From the NCBI RefSeq assembly GCF_007859295.1, contig NZ_VOHB01000007.1, forward strand, positions 1 through 64,000: a DNA stretch of 64,000 nt. The letters run 5' to 3'. The DNA comes from Planococcus sp. CPCC 101016 (lineage in GTDB: Bacteria; Bacillota; Bacilli; Bacillales_A; Planococcaceae). The notes below the pieces were generated by a model. That model saw nothing but the letters and a program-made list of their open reading frames with translations. It did not search any database and had not been told where the DNA came from. Below, piece after piece: positions 1-10,336 of the stretch (the stretch's first letter is position 1; every line of letters begins with the position of its first letter). A program made the position numbers and the translations under genes.

Positions 1-124
1 AAGATGAGATTTCCCATTGCGCAAGCAAGTAAGATCCCTCAAAGACGATGAGGTAGATAGGTTCGAGGTGGAAGCGTGGCGACACGTGCAGCTGACGAAT
101 ACTAATCGATCGAGGACTTAACCA
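1..124 (+). rRNA. 23S ribosomal RNA, 3' end only
   Basis: The first 124 bases match the conserved 3' terminus of bacterial 23S rRNA: the GACGAATACTAATCGATCGA block and the final GAGGACTTAACCAA. Most of the gene lies upstream of the window. A 5S gene follows after about 70 bases, as expected for the end of an rrn operon. The exact mature 3' end is estimated. Confidence 0.95.
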
Positions 125-196
125 AATTTGTATACGGAATCCTTGCATGTTCCGGTGTCGTTTATCCAGTTTTGAGCGAACAAGCTCAACCAAACA

Positions 197-313
197 GTCC
201 AGTGATGATGGCAAAGAGGCCACACCCGTTCCCATCCCGAACACGGCAGTTAAGCTCTTTTGCGCTGATGGTAGTTGGGGGTCTCCCCCTGTGAGAGTAA
301 GACGTCGCTGGGC
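197..313 (+). rRNA. 5S ribosomal RNA
   Basis: This 117-base sequence carries the conserved 5S core (CCCATCCCGAACACGG, then GTTAAGCTC). The 5' end GTCCAGTGAT pairs with the 3' end GTCGCTGGGC over ten positions, forming the terminal helix I, which sets both ends. It lies 72 bases after the 23S end and ahead of a strong terminator. Confidence 0.96.
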
Positions 314-324
314 ATCGAAAAGAA

Positions 325-355
325 GTCGTTACCGATTCCGGTAACGGCTTTTTTT
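325..355 (+). terminator. Intrinsic terminator of the rRNA operon
   Basis: A 10-bp stem (GTCGTTACCG with CGGTAACGGC) closes a 4-base loop and is followed directly by seven T. It lies 11 bases after the 5S gene. Confidence 0.93.
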
Positions 356-359
356 GTCG

Positions 360-1012
360 TGGAAAAAAACAGTGCAATCCTAACATTCCGCACAAGTCTC
401 CGTGCTTCTCCTCTAGCCCCTTAAGAAAGGAGAAGCACTCAATCAGCCGTACATCAGCAGCCGGAAAAATGCCGTAATACTGGAAAACCAGAAGCCACCC
501 ATCAGATCCAACAGTATCAATTATTCAAACGAAAGCGAACTAATTGTTATTCTTGTTCAGTACCCTTCAAAACAGTTCCTAACAAAACAGGGAGAAATCG
601 GTTTAAATCATTTATGAGATCCGAATTGGTGTAACTGTGAGGAAAAACGAACAATGGATAGAACCTTCAAAACAGGAAGCAATCAGGCAACCATAAAAAC
701 TTAAAAAACCTCTTCCTGATTCTTAAACATTCAGAGAGGCTGGCAGCTAATGAGAAGAATAGATGGAAATAAAGAATGAGCGTTGACTACTAAACTAAGA
801 TTAATTTTCACTGGAAAACAACTTTTAGCAGTCTTGCACTATCATTATAGTATATCTGTATAAAATAGATTCTACTTCTATAGAATAATCATATAATGAA
901 TACCGCAATCCGAAGAAGTGTGAAAAATCAGCTGGGCAGTATCTGACATTCTAAAAAAAGAATAGAATTACCAACAACCTTTATAGAATAAGGCTTCTCC
1001 AACTTTTCTCTC
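360..1012. other. Gene-free AT-rich stretch after the rRNA operon, with one inverted repeat
   Basis: About 650 bases hold no reading frame with a credible ribosome site. The only clear structure is an 11-bp perfect inverted repeat, GTGCTTCTCCT at 402-412 and AGGAGAAGCAC at 428-438, with a 15-base loop and no T-run. No tRNA gene is seen. The rest is AT-rich with many stops and looks like non-coding or decayed sequence. Confidence 0.6.
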
Positions 1013-1041
1013 TTGCTTTCTCAGTATTTATCCCCTAATAT
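1013..1041 (+). promoter_or_regulatory. Probable SigA promoter for yebE-yebG
   Basis: TTGCTT at 1013-1018 and TAATAT at 1036-1041 are separated by exactly 17 bases. The -10 element ends 39 bases before the yebE start. Called by eye. Confidence 0.5.
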
Positions 1042-1080
1042 GAAAATTAATTCTTGTTGGAAAGTGAAAGGGTGTAGAAA

Positions 1081-1623
1081 TTGGATGTAAATCCGTGGAT
1101 TATGGTATTAATCATTTTCTCAATCAACATCGTATACGTAACTTTTTTCACGGTGCGAATGATTATGACCTTAAAAGGCTATCGCTATTTAGCTGCAGTC
1201 GTCAGCATGGTCGAGGTTGTTATTTATATAGTAGGACTTGGTTTGGTACTCGATAACCTTAATGAGATCCAAAACCTTGTTGCTTATGCTTTGGGATACG
1301 GTTCCGGTGTCATCATTGGTTCCAAAATCGAAGAGAAAATGGCCCTAGGCTATATCACAGTGAATGTCATTACCAGCGAAGCCGGTGAATACTTGCCTAA
1401 CAAGCTTCGGGAAAAAGGATATGGCGTGACGGACTGGCATGCAAATGGCCGTGATGGCGGTCGGCAATCCATGCAGATTTTGACTCCACGAAAATGGGAG
1501 TTGAAATTGTATAAAACTATCCAAGAAATTGATCCAAAAGCATTTATCATTGCATACGAGGCCAAAACGATTCATGGCGGATTCTGGGTCAAGACAGTGA
1601 AAAGGGGAAATCTATTTAAATGA
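1081..1623 (+). CDS. yebE: UPF0316/DUF2179 membrane protein YebE
   Basis: This 180-residue protein matches the UPF0316 family, whose function is unknown. About the first 85 residues form hydrophobic segments, suggesting two or three membrane spans. The C-terminal half is soluble and contains the DUF2179 region (G-Y-I-T-V-N-V-I-T onwards). Start is TTG at 1081, preceded by GAAAGGG about 8 bases upstream; no ATG fits better. It overlaps yebG by four bases (ATGA), so the pair is translationally coupled. The same yebE-yebG-purE order occurs in Bacillus subtilis, which supports the name. Confidence 0.85.
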   Translation: MDVNPWIMVLIIFSINIVYVTFFTVRMIMTLKGYRYLAAVVSMVEVVIYIVGLGLVLDNLNEIQNLVAYALGYGSGVIIGSKIEEKMALGYITVNVITSEAGEYLPNKLREKGYGVTDWHANGRDGGRQSMQILTPRKWELKLYKTIQEIDPKAFIIAYEAKTIHGGFWVKTVKRGNLFK

Positions 1624-1808
1624 GTAAAAATACTATTTGGTTTGAAGTTGAAGAACACGAGACCATCTCAGAATGTTTGGAGCGTATGAAAGCTGAAGGC
1701 TATGCGGCTGTCGGCCGCAAAGAAGAGCCGTTATTTGAAGAAATAAACGGTCAACCAGTACCCATAAGGCAAATTGTTAGATTCAAAGGGAGTAAACTGG
1801 AACAATAA
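1620..1808 (+). CDS. yebG: NETI-motif small protein YebG
   Basis: A 62-residue protein, rich in Glu and Lys. It matches the short NETI family found next to yebE and purE in Bacillus; here the motif region reads H-E-T-I at about residues 13-16. It has no signal peptide or membrane segment, and its function is unknown. The start ATG overlaps the yebE stop (ATGA). Identification rests on size, sequence and conserved gene order. Confidence 0.8.
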   Translation: MSKNTIWFEVEEHETISECLERMKAEGYAAVGRKEEPLFEEINGQPVPIRQIVRFKGSKLEQ

Positions 1809-1823
1809 CAAATTATTCCTATT

Positions 1824-1867
1824 AAAACCGAACGATTATATAGATGGTTAACTTATCGTTCGACTTT
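1824..1867 (+). promoter_or_regulatory. Pair of PurBoxes, PurR operator of the pur operon
   Basis: AAAACCGAACGAT at 1824-1836 is followed by an inverted copy, ATCGTTCGACTTT, at 1855-1867. The two arms match at 11 of 13 positions. The core CCGAAC(g)AT in inverted pairs just upstream of the -35 element is the known arrangement for the Bacillus PurR repressor, which is antagonised by PRPP. PurR itself is not in this window. Confidence 0.82.
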
Positions 1868-1871
1868 ATCA

Positions 1872-1900
1872 TTGACGTCCTTTAACCATCTTGTTATGAT
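1872..1900 (+). promoter_or_regulatory. SigA promoter of the pur operon
   Basis: TTGACG at 1872-1877 and TATGAT at 1895-1900 are separated by 17 bases. This is the strongest promoter match in the window. Transcription would start near 1907, just before the riboswitch aptamer, and the PurBoxes lie directly upstream. Confidence 0.85.
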
Positions 1901-1910
1901 AAGTAAGGAT

Positions 1911-1980
1911 ACCCCATATATGCAGAAGAATTGGCTTCTGCGTCTCTACCAGGACACCGTAATGTCCGGACTATGCGGGA
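1911..1980 (+). ncRNA. Purine riboswitch aptamer (guanine class) in the purE leader
   Basis: P1 is formed by CCC(AT) and the CGGG at 1976-1979. P2 pairs GCAGAAG (1922-1928) with CTTCTGC (1935-1941). The joining segment TCTACC (1945-1950) and P3/L3 (GGACA-CCGTAA-TGTCC) are characteristic of this class. The specificity position in GGACTATG is C, which pairs with guanine or hypoxanthine; adenine sensors have T. Both loops are six bases (AATTGG, CCGTAA) instead of the usual seven. Together with the downstream terminator it would switch off pur transcription when guanine is plentiful. Confidence 0.9.
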
Positions 1981-2055
1981 AAGCAACTTATTGGATTTTA
2001 AAACGAAGGATGTGCTCTTCTATGTCATCATCCATGAATTCGTTTCATTTACTGT

Positions 2056-2117
2056 CCTTAAGTACACTGCTTTTCACGTTATGTGAGCAGTTTACTTAAG
2101 GGCTTTTTATTTTTTAA
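2056..2117 (+). terminator. Riboswitch-controlled terminator upstream of purE
   Basis: A long stem pairs CCTTAAGTA (2056-2064) with TACTTAAGG (2094-2102), continues inward through CACTGC/GCAG and CAC/GTG, and is followed by CTTTTTATTTTTT. It lies about 75 bases after the aptamer and 16 bases before purE, as expected for the expression platform. Confidence 0.88.
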
Positions 2118-2132
2118 AAGGAGAGTGTATCG

Positions 2133-2621
2133 ATGAATCCGCGAATTGGCATCATTATGGGAAGTACGAGTGATTGGGAAACAATGAAACATGCGTGTGA
2201 CGTATTGGACGAACTGGGTCTGAGCTATGAAAAGAAAGTGGTTTCAGCACACCGGACACCTGATTTGATGTTCAGCTATGCAGAACAGGCACGTGAACGT
2301 GGGCTGCATGTCATTATCGCTGGAGCAGGCGGCGCTGCCCATTTGCCTGGCATGGTGGCGGCGAAGACGACTTTGCCGGTTATCGGTGTGCCCGTTCAAT
2401 CTAAAGCGTTAAACGGTTTGGATTCATTGCTTTCAATTGTTCAGATGCCAGGTGGAGTTCCGGTAGCTACTGTGGCCATTGGGAAAGCGGGCGCTGTAAA
2501 TGCAGGTTTGCTGGCAGCGCAGATTCTAGGTACGGTCGATGAAGCAGCAGCACAAGCCTTGCAGGAAAGAAGAGATCGAACTGCAGCCGCTGTGCTGGAA
2601 AGTTCAGGTGAACTAATATGA
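2133..2621 (+). CDS. purE: N5-carboxyaminoimidazole ribonucleotide mutase PurE
   Basis: First gene of the operon. It converts N5-CAIR to CAIR in purine synthesis and works with PurK. The 162-residue length is normal for class I PurE. G-S-T-S-D near the N-terminus and S-A-H-R-T-P around residue 43 are the substrate-binding motifs. AAAGGAGAG lies 9 bases before the ATG. The last base pairs overlap purK (ATGA), so the two partner enzymes are translationally coupled. Expression is under the PurBox and riboswitch described upstream. Confidence 0.97.
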   Translation: MNPRIGIIMGSTSDWETMKHACDVLDELGLSYEKKVVSAHRTPDLMFSYAEQARERGLHVIIAGAGGAAHLPGMVAAKTTLPVIGVPVQSKALNGLDSLLSIVQMPGGVPVATVAIGKAGAVNAGLLAAQILGTVDEAAAQALQERRDRTAAAVLESSGELI

Positions 2622-3742
2622 CACAAACTATTTTGCCAGGCCAAACAATTGGGATTATCGGCGGCGGCCAATTAGGACGTATGATGGCACTTGCTGCGAA
2701 AGAAGCAGGATTTAAAATTGCGGTTCTCGATCCGGGAATGGATTCGCCAACCGGACAAGTCGCCGACATACAAATTGTCGCTCCTTTTGATGATCAGCAT
2801 GCATTGGAAGAATTGGCTGAAGTGAGCGATGTCATCACATATGAATTTGAAAACATAGATGTGGAAGGATTAATGAAGCTGTCGGAAATTGCTTATGTGC
2901 CGCAAGGATCAGAATTGATTCGTGTGACTCAGAACCGGATAGTCGAGAAACAGGCAATCTCCAAAGCGGGTGTGACAGTTGCGGATTATCTTACAGCTTC
3001 AACGTTTGAAGAGTTAACAGAAAAAAGCAGCCAGCTATCATTTCCTTTCGTAGTAAAGACTGCCCGTGGCGGTTACGACGGCAAAGGACAGCAAACAATA
3101 TCTTCTGTTGATGAGTTGCATCTGGCAGAAGCACTGTTCACGAATGGTGAATGTGTGGCAGAGGCCTTTGTTGAATTCACTAAAGAGATTTCAGTGATCA
3201 TCCAGCGCAATGTCCACGGGGAAACAGCCATTTTGCCAATTGGTGAAAACATTCATAAAGACCATATTCTGCATCAGACGATTGTTCCTGCACGAATCGA
3301 TAACGAAACGATCGAACAAGCAAAGGCAGCAGCTGAAAAAATTGCTTCTCATTTGAATATGGTCGGAACATTGGCTGTTGAAATGTTTGTTTTGGAAAAT
3401 GGAAGCATCATAGTCAATGAACTGGCCCCACGCCCCCATAACTCAGGGCATTACTCAATTGAAGCCACAAATATCTCACAGTTTCATCAGCATGTTCGTG
3501 CCGTTTGCGGCTGGCCGCTGCGACAGCCTGTTTTGTGGTCTGAAGCAGTGATGGTCAATGTATTGGGCGAGCATGTCGCGCCGCTTGCTTCTAAAATTGC
3601 ACAATACCCAAATTGGTCGATTCATTTATATGGAAAAGATGAAGCGAAGCAGAAACGCAAGATGGGACATGTTACGATATTAACGGAAGACTTAGAGGCA
3701 ACTTTAAGTGAAATAGACGCATCCGGCATTTGGCCGGAATAA
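2618..3742 (+). CDS. purK: N5-carboxyaminoimidazole ribonucleotide synthase PurK
   Basis: ATP-grasp ligase of 374 residues that makes N5-CAIR from AIR, bicarbonate and ATP and hands it to PurE. The N-terminal nucleotide-fold loop G-G-G-Q-L-G-R-M-M is at about residues 16-24, and the ATP-grasp glycine-rich stretch A-R-G-G-Y-D-G-K-G is near residue 150. The motif [12 protein letters not shown] near residue 267 is typical of the metal and phosphate site. It overlaps purE by four bases. Confidence 0.97.
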   Translation: MTQTILPGQTIGIIGGGQLGRMMALAAKEAGFKIAVLDPGMDSPTGQVADIQIVAPFDDQHALEELAEVSDVITYEFENIDVEGLMKLSEIAYVPQGSELIRVTQNRIVEKQAISKAGVTVADYLTASTFEELTEKSSQLSFPFVVKTARGGYDGKGQQTISSVDELHLAEALFTNGECVAEAFVEFTKEISVIIQRNVHGETAILPIGENIHKDHILHQTIVPARIDNETIEQAKAAAEKIASHLNMVGTLAVEMFVLENGSIIVNELAPRPHNSGHYSIEATNISQFHQHVRAVCGWPLRQPVLWSEAVMVNVLGEHVAPLASKIAQYPNWSIHLYGKDEAKQKRKMGHVTILTEDLEATLSEIDASGIWPE

Positions 3743-3758
3743 TTGGAGGAACTTTAAA

Positions 3759-5054
3759 ATGATCGAACGCTATACACGACCTGAAATGGGTGCAATTTGG
3801 ACGGATGAAAACAAATACAACGCATGGCTGGAAGTTGAAATTCTGGCATGTGAAGCTTGGGCTGAAATCGGCGATATACCAAAAGAAGACGTAGCTAAAA
3901 TCCGTAAAGGCGCTTCCTTTTCAGTCGATCGCATTTTGGAAATTGAAGAAGAAACCCGCCATGATGTGGTGGCTTTCACAAGAGCGGTATCGGAAACGCT
4001 TGGAGAAGAACGCAAATGGGTCCATTACGGCTTAACATCTACCGACGTTGTCGATACAGCATTGTCTTACTTATTGAAACAAGCGAACGTCATTATCCGA
4101 AAAGACTTGACGAATTTTATCGAAATTCTTGCAAATAAAGCAAAAGAACATAAAATGACGGTCATGATGGGCCGGACACACGGCGTCCATGCAGAACCGA
4201 CGACTTTTGGTTTAAAGCTGGCGTTGTGGCATGAGGAAATGAAACGCAACCTGGAACGTTTTGAAGCGGCTGCGGCTTCTATTGAAACAGGAAAAATGTC
4301 CGGTGCAGTTGGAACTTATGCCAATATTGATCCGTTTGTGGAAGCTTATGTCTGCAAAGAGCTGGGACTAGCGGCATCGCCAATATCGACACAAACTTTG
4401 CAGCGTGACCGCCATGCACAATATTTGAGCGTTCTTGCATTGATCGGTTCATCTATCGAAAAATTCGCTACGGAAATTCGCGGACTGCAAAAATCAGAAA
4501 CGCGAGAAGTGGAAGAATTCTTTGCAAAAGGCCAAAAAGGTTCTTCTGCAATGCCGCATAAACGCAACCCGATCGGTTCTGAGAATATGACAGGGCTTGC
4601 CCGACTGATCCGCGGCTATATGCTGACAGCTTATGAAAATGTTGCACTTTGGCACGAGCGCGATATTTCGCACTCATCTGCTGAACGGGTGATCTTACCG
4701 GATGCGACAATTGCACTTAATTATATGTTGAACCGTTTTGGCAATATCGTCAAAAACTTGACGGTGTTCCCTGAAAATATGAAGCGCAATATGGATTCTA
4801 CACTTGGCTTGATTTATTCGCAGCGTGTGCTGCTGACGTTGATCGATAAGGGAATGGCTCGTGAAGCTGCTTATGACACGGTTCAGCCTTGTGCGATGGA
4901 AGCATGGGAAAACCAGACGCATTTCCGCCAGATCGTGGAAGCGAATGAAACGATTACGTCTAAACTATCAAAAGAAGAGTTGGATGACTGTTTCGATTAC
5001 AACCATCACTTGCAGCAAGTAGACATGATTTTCGATCGACTTGGACTAAATTAA
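3759..5054 (+). CDS. purB: Adenylosuccinate lyase PurB
   Basis: A 431-residue enzyme of the fumarase/aspartase superfamily. It cleaves both SAICAR (in the IMP pathway) and adenylosuccinate (IMP to AMP). The family signature [11 protein letters not shown] lies near residue 260, and T-S-T-D-V-V-D and R-T-H-G-V-H-A-E carry the active-site histidine region. Start ATG follows GGAGGAA with good spacing. It sits 16 bases after purK and 16 before purC. Confidence 0.97.
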   Translation: MIERYTRPEMGAIWTDENKYNAWLEVEILACEAWAEIGDIPKEDVAKIRKGASFSVDRILEIEEETRHDVVAFTRAVSETLGEERKWVHYGLTSTDVVDTALSYLLKQANVIIRKDLTNFIEILANKAKEHKMTVMMGRTHGVHAEPTTFGLKLALWHEEMKRNLERFEAAAASIETGKMSGAVGTYANIDPFVEAYVCKELGLAASPISTQTLQRDRHAQYLSVLALIGSSIEKFATEIRGLQKSETREVEEFFAKGQKGSSAMPHKRNPIGSENMTGLARLIRGYMLTAYENVALWHERDISHSSAERVILPDATIALNYMLNRFGNIVKNLTVFPENMKRNMDSTLGLIYSQRVLLTLIDKGMAREAAYDTVQPCAMEAWENQTHFRQIVEANETITSKLSKEELDDCFDYNHHLQQVDMIFDRLGLN

Positions 5055-5070
5055 ACGGGGGCTTCTAAAA

Positions 5071-5787
5071 ATGGAAAAAGGTCAGTTATTGTATGAAGGA
5101 AAAGCAAAACGCTTGTATGCAACGGACGAACAGGGAATTTTGTGGGTGGAATATAAAGATTCAGCAACGGCTTTCAACGGTGAAAAGAAAGAGGAAATCA
5201 CCGGCAAAGGCATTTTGAACAATAAAATCACGTCACTGATTTTCACGAAATTGCAGGAAGCGGGCATTGCTTCTCATTTCGTCAAGCAATTGTCTGACCA
5301 TGAACAATTGGTGCAGAGCGTCAGCATCATTCCATTGGAAGTAGTAGTCCGAAACATCACAGCCGGCAGTATGGCCAAACGCCTTGGAATTGAAGAAGGC
5401 GTGGCCATTAGTCGTCCGGTGGTGGAGTTCTATTTGAAAGATGATCAATTGGGTGATCCGTTGATTACAGATGAGCACGTCGACATGCTGTACTTGGCAA
5501 CTGCAGAAGAAGTGGCAGAACTCAAGCAGAAAGCGCGGGACATCAACGATATCCTAATCGGCTTTTTCAAAGAAGTAGGTGTCGATCTGGTTGATTTCAA
5601 GATTGAATTTGGCCGCGACACAGATGGAAACATTCTTTTGGCAGATGAAATTTCACCGGATACTTGCCGGCTTTGGGATTCTGAAACCAAACAAAAACTC
5701 GATAAAGACGTATTCCGCCGCAATCTTGGAAATTTAACTGAAGCGTACGAACTCATTTTAACTCGTCTAGGAGGACAACTCTCATGA
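5071..5787 (+). CDS. purC: SAICAR synthase PurC
   Basis: A 238-residue phosphoribosylaminoimidazole-succinocarboxamide synthase joining CAIR and aspartate with ATP. The N-terminal L-Y-E-G-K-A-K-R-L-Y and the D-E-I-S-P-D-T-C-R-L-W motif near residue 192 are diagnostic. The length equals the usual bacterial form. It overlaps purS by four bases (ATGA); the purS ribosome site (AGGAGGAC) lies inside the end of purC. Confidence 0.97.
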   Translation: MEKGQLLYEGKAKRLYATDEQGILWVEYKDSATAFNGEKKEEITGKGILNNKITSLIFTKLQEAGIASHFVKQLSDHEQLVQSVSIIPLEVVVRNITAGSMAKRLGIEEGVAISRPVVEFYLKDDQLGDPLITDEHVDMLYLATAEEVAELKQKARDINDILIGFFKEVGVDLVDFKIEFGRDTDGNILLADEISPDTCRLWDSETKQKLDKDVFRRNLGNLTEAYELILTRLGGQLS

Positions 5788-6038
5788 AAAAAGTAAAAGT
5801 ATACGTAACATTGCGTGAAAGTGTATTGGACCCGCAAGGTTCTGCAGTTATGGGCTCTCTTCATAAAATGGGCTATGGTGAAGTGGAAGACGTACGAATC
5901 GGCAAATACCTGGAATTGGTTATCGGAGACAGCGAACGGGATGTAGATGCATTGGTCAACGAATTGTGCCACCGTCTGCTAGCGAACACGGTTATTGAAG
6001 ATTACCGTTACGAAATTGAGGAGGTTGTCTCGCAATGA
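5784..6038 (+). CDS. purS: FGAM synthase subunit PurS
   Basis: This 84-residue protein is the small structural subunit of the three-part formylglycinamidine ribonucleotide synthase (PurS, PurQ, PurL) found in Gram-positive bacteria. It bridges the glutaminase PurQ and the synthase PurL. The sequence [15 protein letters not shown] is typical. It overlaps both neighbours by four bases, consistent with balanced production of the complex. Confidence 0.96.
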   Translation: MKKVKVYVTLRESVLDPQGSAVMGSLHKMGYGEVEDVRIGKYLELVIGDSERDVDALVNELCHRLLANTVIEDYRYEIEEVVSQ

Positions 6039-6718
6039 AATTTGCAGTGATTGTTTTCCCCGGCTCAAATTGTGACTTGGATATGTACCATGCGGTCAAG
6101 GACGAACTAGGCGAAGAAGCGGAATACGTGTGGCATGACTCAAAAGATTTGAGCGGCTATGACGGCATTTTGCTGCCAGGCGGATTTTCATACGGCGATT
6201 ACTTGCGCTGCGGCGCGATTGCCCAATTCTCGGGTGTCATGGATGAAGTGAGAAAAGCAGCGGAGGCAGGAAAACCGGTTCTTGGAATCTGTAATGGATT
6301 CCAAATATTGACAGAAGCAGGCTTACTGCCAGGCGTTCTACTGCGCAACAAAAACTTGAAGTTCATGTGCCGTACTGTCGGTTTGAAAGTAGAGAACAAC
6401 AATACATTGTTCACCAATGAATACGAACAGGGGCAAGAAATACAGATTCCAATCGCTCACGGGGAAGGCAATTATTTCTGCGACGATGCGACTTACAGCC
6501 ACCTCAAGGAAAATAATCAAATCGTCTTTACGTATGCCGATGATTTTAACGGCAGCCGGAATAATGTTGCAGGCATCATTAATGAACGCGGCAACGTGCT
6601 AGGCATGATGCCCCATCCGGAACGCGCCGTATCCGAGTTGATCGGCGGCAAAGATGGATTGGCTTTATTCAGATCAATCGTAAAACAGTGGAGGGAAGCA
6701 CATGTCAGTCATGCTTGA
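6035..6718 (+). CDS. purQ: FGAM synthase glutaminase subunit PurQ
   Basis: Class I glutamine amidotransferase of 227 residues that supplies ammonia to PurL. The nucleophile is Cys86 in G-I-C-N-G-F, and the H-P-E-R-A motif near residue 195 supplies the His and Glu of the triad. The oxyanion loop L-P-G-G-F-S-Y-G-D lies at about 47-55. It overlaps purS by four bases and purL by 17 bases. Confidence 0.97.
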   Translation: MKFAVIVFPGSNCDLDMYHAVKDELGEEAEYVWHDSKDLSGYDGILLPGGFSYGDYLRCGAIAQFSGVMDEVRKAAEAGKPVLGICNGFQILTEAGLLPGVLLRNKNLKFMCRTVGLKVENNNTLFTNEYEQGQEIQIPIAHGEGNYFCDDATYSHLKENNQIVFTYADDFNGSRNNVAGIINERGNVLGMMPHPERAVSELIGGKDGLALFRSIVKQWREAHVSHA

Positions 6719-8927
6719 ACCAAATGCTGCTCAAATAAAAGAACAGAAAGTTTATCAGCAAATGGGCTTATCGGATGCGGAATTTGAAATGGTCGAAGAG
6801 ATTTTAGGAAGAACTCCCAACTACACGGAAACCGGGTTGTTTTCGGTTATGTGGTCGGAACATTGTTCTTACAAAAATTCAAAACCGGTACTGGCGAAAT
6901 TCCCAACTAAAGGGGAACGGGTTCTGCAGGGGCCGGGCGAAGGCGCTGGGATTGTAGACATCGGCGACGGGCAAGCGGTCGTGTTCAAGATGGAATCGCA
7001 CAATCACCCATCTGCTATCGAACCTTACCAGGGTGCTGCTACTGGCGTCGGTGGGATTATCCGTGACGTTTTCTCGATGGGGGCACGCCCGATTGCTTTA
7101 CTCAACTCACTGCGTTTCGGTGAATTGACGACTCCGCGAGTAAAATATCTGTTTGAAGAAGTGGTTGCAGGTATTGCCGGTTACGGTAACTGCATCGGCA
7201 TTCCGACAGTTGGCGGAGAAGTTCAGTTTGACGATTCCTATGACGGCAATCCACTGGTTAACGCGATGTGTGTCGGGTTGATCAATCACGAAGATATCCA
7301 AAAAGGCATCGCTAAAGGCACTGGAAACCCCGTTATGTACGTAGGCGCTAAAACAGGCCGCGACGGCATCCACGGAGCGACGTTCGCTTCTGAGGAGTTG
7401 ACAGACGGCTCTGATAAAAATCGTCCGGCTGTTCAAGTCGGAGATCCATTTATGGAGAAGCTTTTATTGGAAGCTTGCCTCGAGTTAATCAAATCGGATG
7501 CATTGATCGGCATTCAGGATATGGGTGCGGCCGGATTGACTTCATCTTCGGCTGAAATGGCTTCTAAAGCCGGATCAGGCATCGAAATGGATCTTGACCA
7601 TATTCCACAGCGTGAAACCGGTATGACGGCTTATGAAATGATGCTGTCTGAATCACAGGAACGTATGCTTATTGTCGTTAAAGCAGGCCGCGAGCCTGAA
7701 ATCGTCGAGCTGTTCGAAAAATACGGCTTGGATGCTGTAACGGTTGGTACTGTTACAGACGATTCCACATTGCGCTTGAAGCATAAAGGAAAAATTGTGG
7801 CAGAAGTGCCGGTTGATGCGCTTGCAGAAGACGCACCGGTTTATCATAAACCATCAGCAGTTCCTGCTTACTTCACAGAATTCCAACAGTTGGACAATGC
7901 AGAACCGCAAGTTACAGACTATAACGAAACTTTGACTGCTTTACTGAAGCAGCCGACCATCGCTTCAAAAGAATGGGTCTACGATCAATATGATCATCAA
8001 GTGCGTACGAGCACTGTAGTAAGCCCAGGATCGGATGCAGCAGTGGTCCGCGTCCGCGGCACCAATAAAGGACTTGCGATGACAACGGATTGCAACTCCC
8101 GCTATATTTATTTGGATCCGGAAACAGGCGGCAAAATCGCAGTAGCTGAAGCGGCTCGCAATGTGGTCGTCTCAGGTGCTAAGCCTCTTGCTATCACCGA
8201 TTGCCTGAACTTCGGCAACCCGGAAAAACCGGAAATCTTCTGGCAGCTCGAAAAAGCGGCAGATGGCATGTCTGAAGCCTGCACAATCCTAGATTCTCCA
8301 GTTATCGGCGGTAACGTTTCTTTATACAATGAAACCAACGGGACTGCCATTTACCCGACACCGACAATCGGCATGGTCGGACTTGTCGAAGACCTGTCGC
8401 ATGTAACGACGCAAGATGCTAAAAAAGAAGGCGATCTTGTGTATTTGATTGGTGAAAGCTTTACGGAATTTGGCGGCAGCGAACTGCAGAAAATGGTTGA
8501 AGGACGTATTTTTGGAAAAGCCCCAGCCATCGATTTGGCGGTGGAAGCAAGACGCCAGCAGGAAATTCTTTCAGCTATCCAACAGGGACTTATCGCTTCG
8601 GCTCATGATGTAGCAGAAGGTGGCGTTGCCGTTGCTTTAGCTGAAAAAACCTTTGGCAAAGGCTTAGGTATGGACGTGACTTTATCCGGATCAGCGACGA
8701 CGGCTTTATTCAGCGAATCGCAATCACGTTTTGTCGTAACAGTAAGCCCTGAAAAAGCAGCACAATTCGAAAAAATTGTAACAGATTCCAAGAAAATCGG
8801 CCAAGTCACGGGACACAACTTAGTGATCAACGGTGAAGACGGTACGGCTTGGATCAACGATTCAGTCGCAACGCTTCGCTCAGCTTGGAAAGGAGCTATC
8901 CCATGCTTGCTGAAATCAGAAGCTTAA
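6702..8927 (+). CDS. purL: FGAM synthase large subunit PurL (small-type)
   Basis: A 741-residue synthase that uses ammonia from PurQ to convert FGAR to FGAM. The length fits the Gram-positive small PurL rather than the 1,300-residue enterobacterial fusion. It has two AIR-synthase-like halves; the conserved [20 protein letters not shown] region lies near residue 100. Start ATG follows a GGAGGG site inside purQ. Its end overlaps purF by 25 bases. Confidence 0.97.
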   Translation: MSVMLEPNAAQIKEQKVYQQMGLSDAEFEMVEEILGRTPNYTETGLFSVMWSEHCSYKNSKPVLAKFPTKGERVLQGPGEGAGIVDIGDGQAVVFKMESHNHPSAIEPYQGAATGVGGIIRDVFSMGARPIALLNSLRFGELTTPRVKYLFEEVVAGIAGYGNCIGIPTVGGEVQFDDSYDGNPLVNAMCVGLINHEDIQKGIAKGTGNPVMYVGAKTGRDGIHGATFASEELTDGSDKNRPAVQVGDPFMEKLLLEACLELIKSDALIGIQDMGAAGLTSSSAEMASKAGSGIEMDLDHIPQRETGMTAYEMMLSESQERMLIVVKAGREPEIVELFEKYGLDAVTVGTVTDDSTLRLKHKGKIVAEVPVDALAEDAPVYHKPSAVPAYFTEFQQLDNAEPQVTDYNETLTALLKQPTIASKEWVYDQYDHQVRTSTVVSPGSDAAVVRVRGTNKGLAMTTDCNSRYIYLDPETGGKIAVAEAARNVVVSGAKPLAITDCLNFGNPEKPEIFWQLEKAADGMSEACTILDSPVIGGNVSLYNETNGTAIYPTPTIGMVGLVEDLSHVTTQDAKKEGDLVYLIGESFTEFGGSELQKMVEGRIFGKAPAIDLAVEARRQQEILSAIQQGLIASAHDVAEGGVAVALAEKTFGKGLGMDVTLSGSATTALFSESQSRFVVTVSPEKAAQFEKIVTDSKKIGQVTGHNLVINGEDGTAWINDSVATLRSAWKGAIPCLLKSEA

Positions 8928-10324
8928 ACGAAGAATGCGGTATCTTTGGAATTTGGGGCCATCCGAATGCGACGCAATTGACCTATTATGGGCTGCACGC
9001 TTTGCAGCATCGCGGCCAGGAAGGTGCAGGAATTGTCTCGACAGACGGTGATGCTCTTCGCCCATTGAAAGGCGAAGGCATGGTCAGTGAGGTTTTTACA
9101 CCTGAAAAAATAGAAAAAATCGCAGGACACGCTGCGGTCGGTCATGTGCGCTATGCAACAGCAGGGGGCAGCGGCATTGAAAATGTCCAGCCCCTGCTCT
9201 TTAATTCGACTACCGGCAGCTTGGCAATTTCGCATAACGGCAACCTTGTCAACGCTACGCAGCTGAAAGGCCATCTGGAACGCCAAGGCAGCATTTTTCA
9301 AACCACTTCCGATACGGAAGTGCTTGCTCATCTGATCAAGAGAAGCGGCTATGCATCGTTTGAAGAAAAGGCTAAAAATGCTTTGTCTTTATTGAAAGGT
9401 GCTTTTGCCTGTGTCATTTTGACAGAAGAAGCGATGTATATCGCGCTGGATCCGAACGGTTTGCGCCCATTATCCCTTGGAAAATTAGGGGATGCTTGGG
9501 TGACAGCATCGGAAACTTGCGCATTCGACATTGTCGGCGCGGAATTTGTCCGCTCGGTTGAACCGGGTGAATTTTTAATCGTTACAAAAGACGGCATGCG
9601 TGCAGAGCGTTTTGCTTACCCAGAAGAACGTTCGATCTGCACAATGGAATATGTCTATTTCTCCCGTCCGGATTCGGATATCGATGGCATCAATGTCCAT
9701 ACCGCGCGAAAGCGCCTCGGAGTCCAATTAGCAAAAGAAGTGCAGATCGAGGCGGATGTGGTAACCGGTGTTCCGGATTCCAGCATTTCAGCAGCGATCG
9801 GCTATTCGGAGCAAAGCGGCATTCCTTATGAATTGGGATTGATCAAAAACCGCTATGTCGGCCGTACCTTTATCCAGCCTTCTCAGGATCTGCGCGAGCA
9901 GGGTGTCAAGATGAAATTATCGCCAGTCCGTCAAGTGGTAAAAGGGAAGCGTGTCATCATGGTGGATGATTCGATCGTCCGCGGAACAACTTCACGCCGC
10001 ATCGTCAACTTGCTGAAAGAAGCAGGGGCAACGGAAGTGCATGTAGTGATCAGTTCACCGCCCATCAAAAGTCCATGCTTTTACGGCATTGATATCAGCA
10101 CGGCAGGTGAATTGATCGCTGCCAATAATACAGTGGAAGAAATGCGTGAAATCATTGGCGCGGATTCGCTGACATTCCTATCAGTGGATGGCATGGTCCA
10201 AAATATCGGACGGACAGATCCCGGATCGAAATGCGGCCATTGCCTGGCTTGTTTCACAGGCGAATACCCGACCAATATTTATCCGGACACAGTATTGCCG
10301 CACGAAAAAGAAAAAGTGAAATAA
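8903..10324 (+). CDS. purF: Amidophosphoribosyltransferase PurF
   Basis: It catalyses the first committed step, PRPP plus glutamine to phosphoribosylamine. The start chosen gives [12 protein letters not shown]: an 11-residue propeptide that is removed to expose Cys12 as the N-terminal nucleophile, as in Bacillus subtilis. AAGGAG lies 8 bases upstream. An in-frame start at 8849 would add 18 residues inside purL and lacks a ribosome site. The PRPP motif [13 protein letters not shown] is near residue 353. Cys residues near the C-terminus (C-G-H-C-L-A-C) and near 240 fit the Fe-S cluster form. The protein has 473 residues. Confidence 0.96.
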   Translation: MLAEIRSLNEECGIFGIWGHPNATQLTYYGLHALQHRGQEGAGIVSTDGDALRPLKGEGMVSEVFTPEKIEKIAGHAAVGHVRYATAGGSGIENVQPLLFNSTTGSLAISHNGNLVNATQLKGHLERQGSIFQTTSDTEVLAHLIKRSGYASFEEKAKNALSLLKGAFACVILTEEAMYIALDPNGLRPLSLGKLGDAWVTASETCAFDIVGAEFVRSVEPGEFLIVTKDGMRAERFAYPEERSICTMEYVYFSRPDSDIDGINVHTARKRLGVQLAKEVQIEADVVTGVPDSSISAAIGYSEQSGIPYELGLIKNRYVGRTFIQPSQDLREQGVKMKLSPVRQVVKGKRVIMVDDSIVRGTTSRRIVNLLKEAGATEVHVVISSPPIKSPCFYGIDISTAGELIAANNTVEEMREIIGADSLTFLSVDGMVQNIGRTDPGSKCGHCLACFTGEYPTNIYPDTVLPHEKEKVK

Positions 10325-10336
10325 GGGGGAACCGGT

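Noticed and set aside
147-395. Overlapping open frames of 65 and 69 codons across the 5S region
   Set aside because: They lie over the 5S gene and its terminator, with no ribosome site.
1872-2099. 75-codon plus-strand frame
   Set aside because: It covers the pur promoter, riboswitch and terminator; the RNA features explain the sequence.
5445-5972. 175-codon minus-strand frame
   Set aside because: Opposite purC and purS, no ribosome site or recognisable family; shadow frame.
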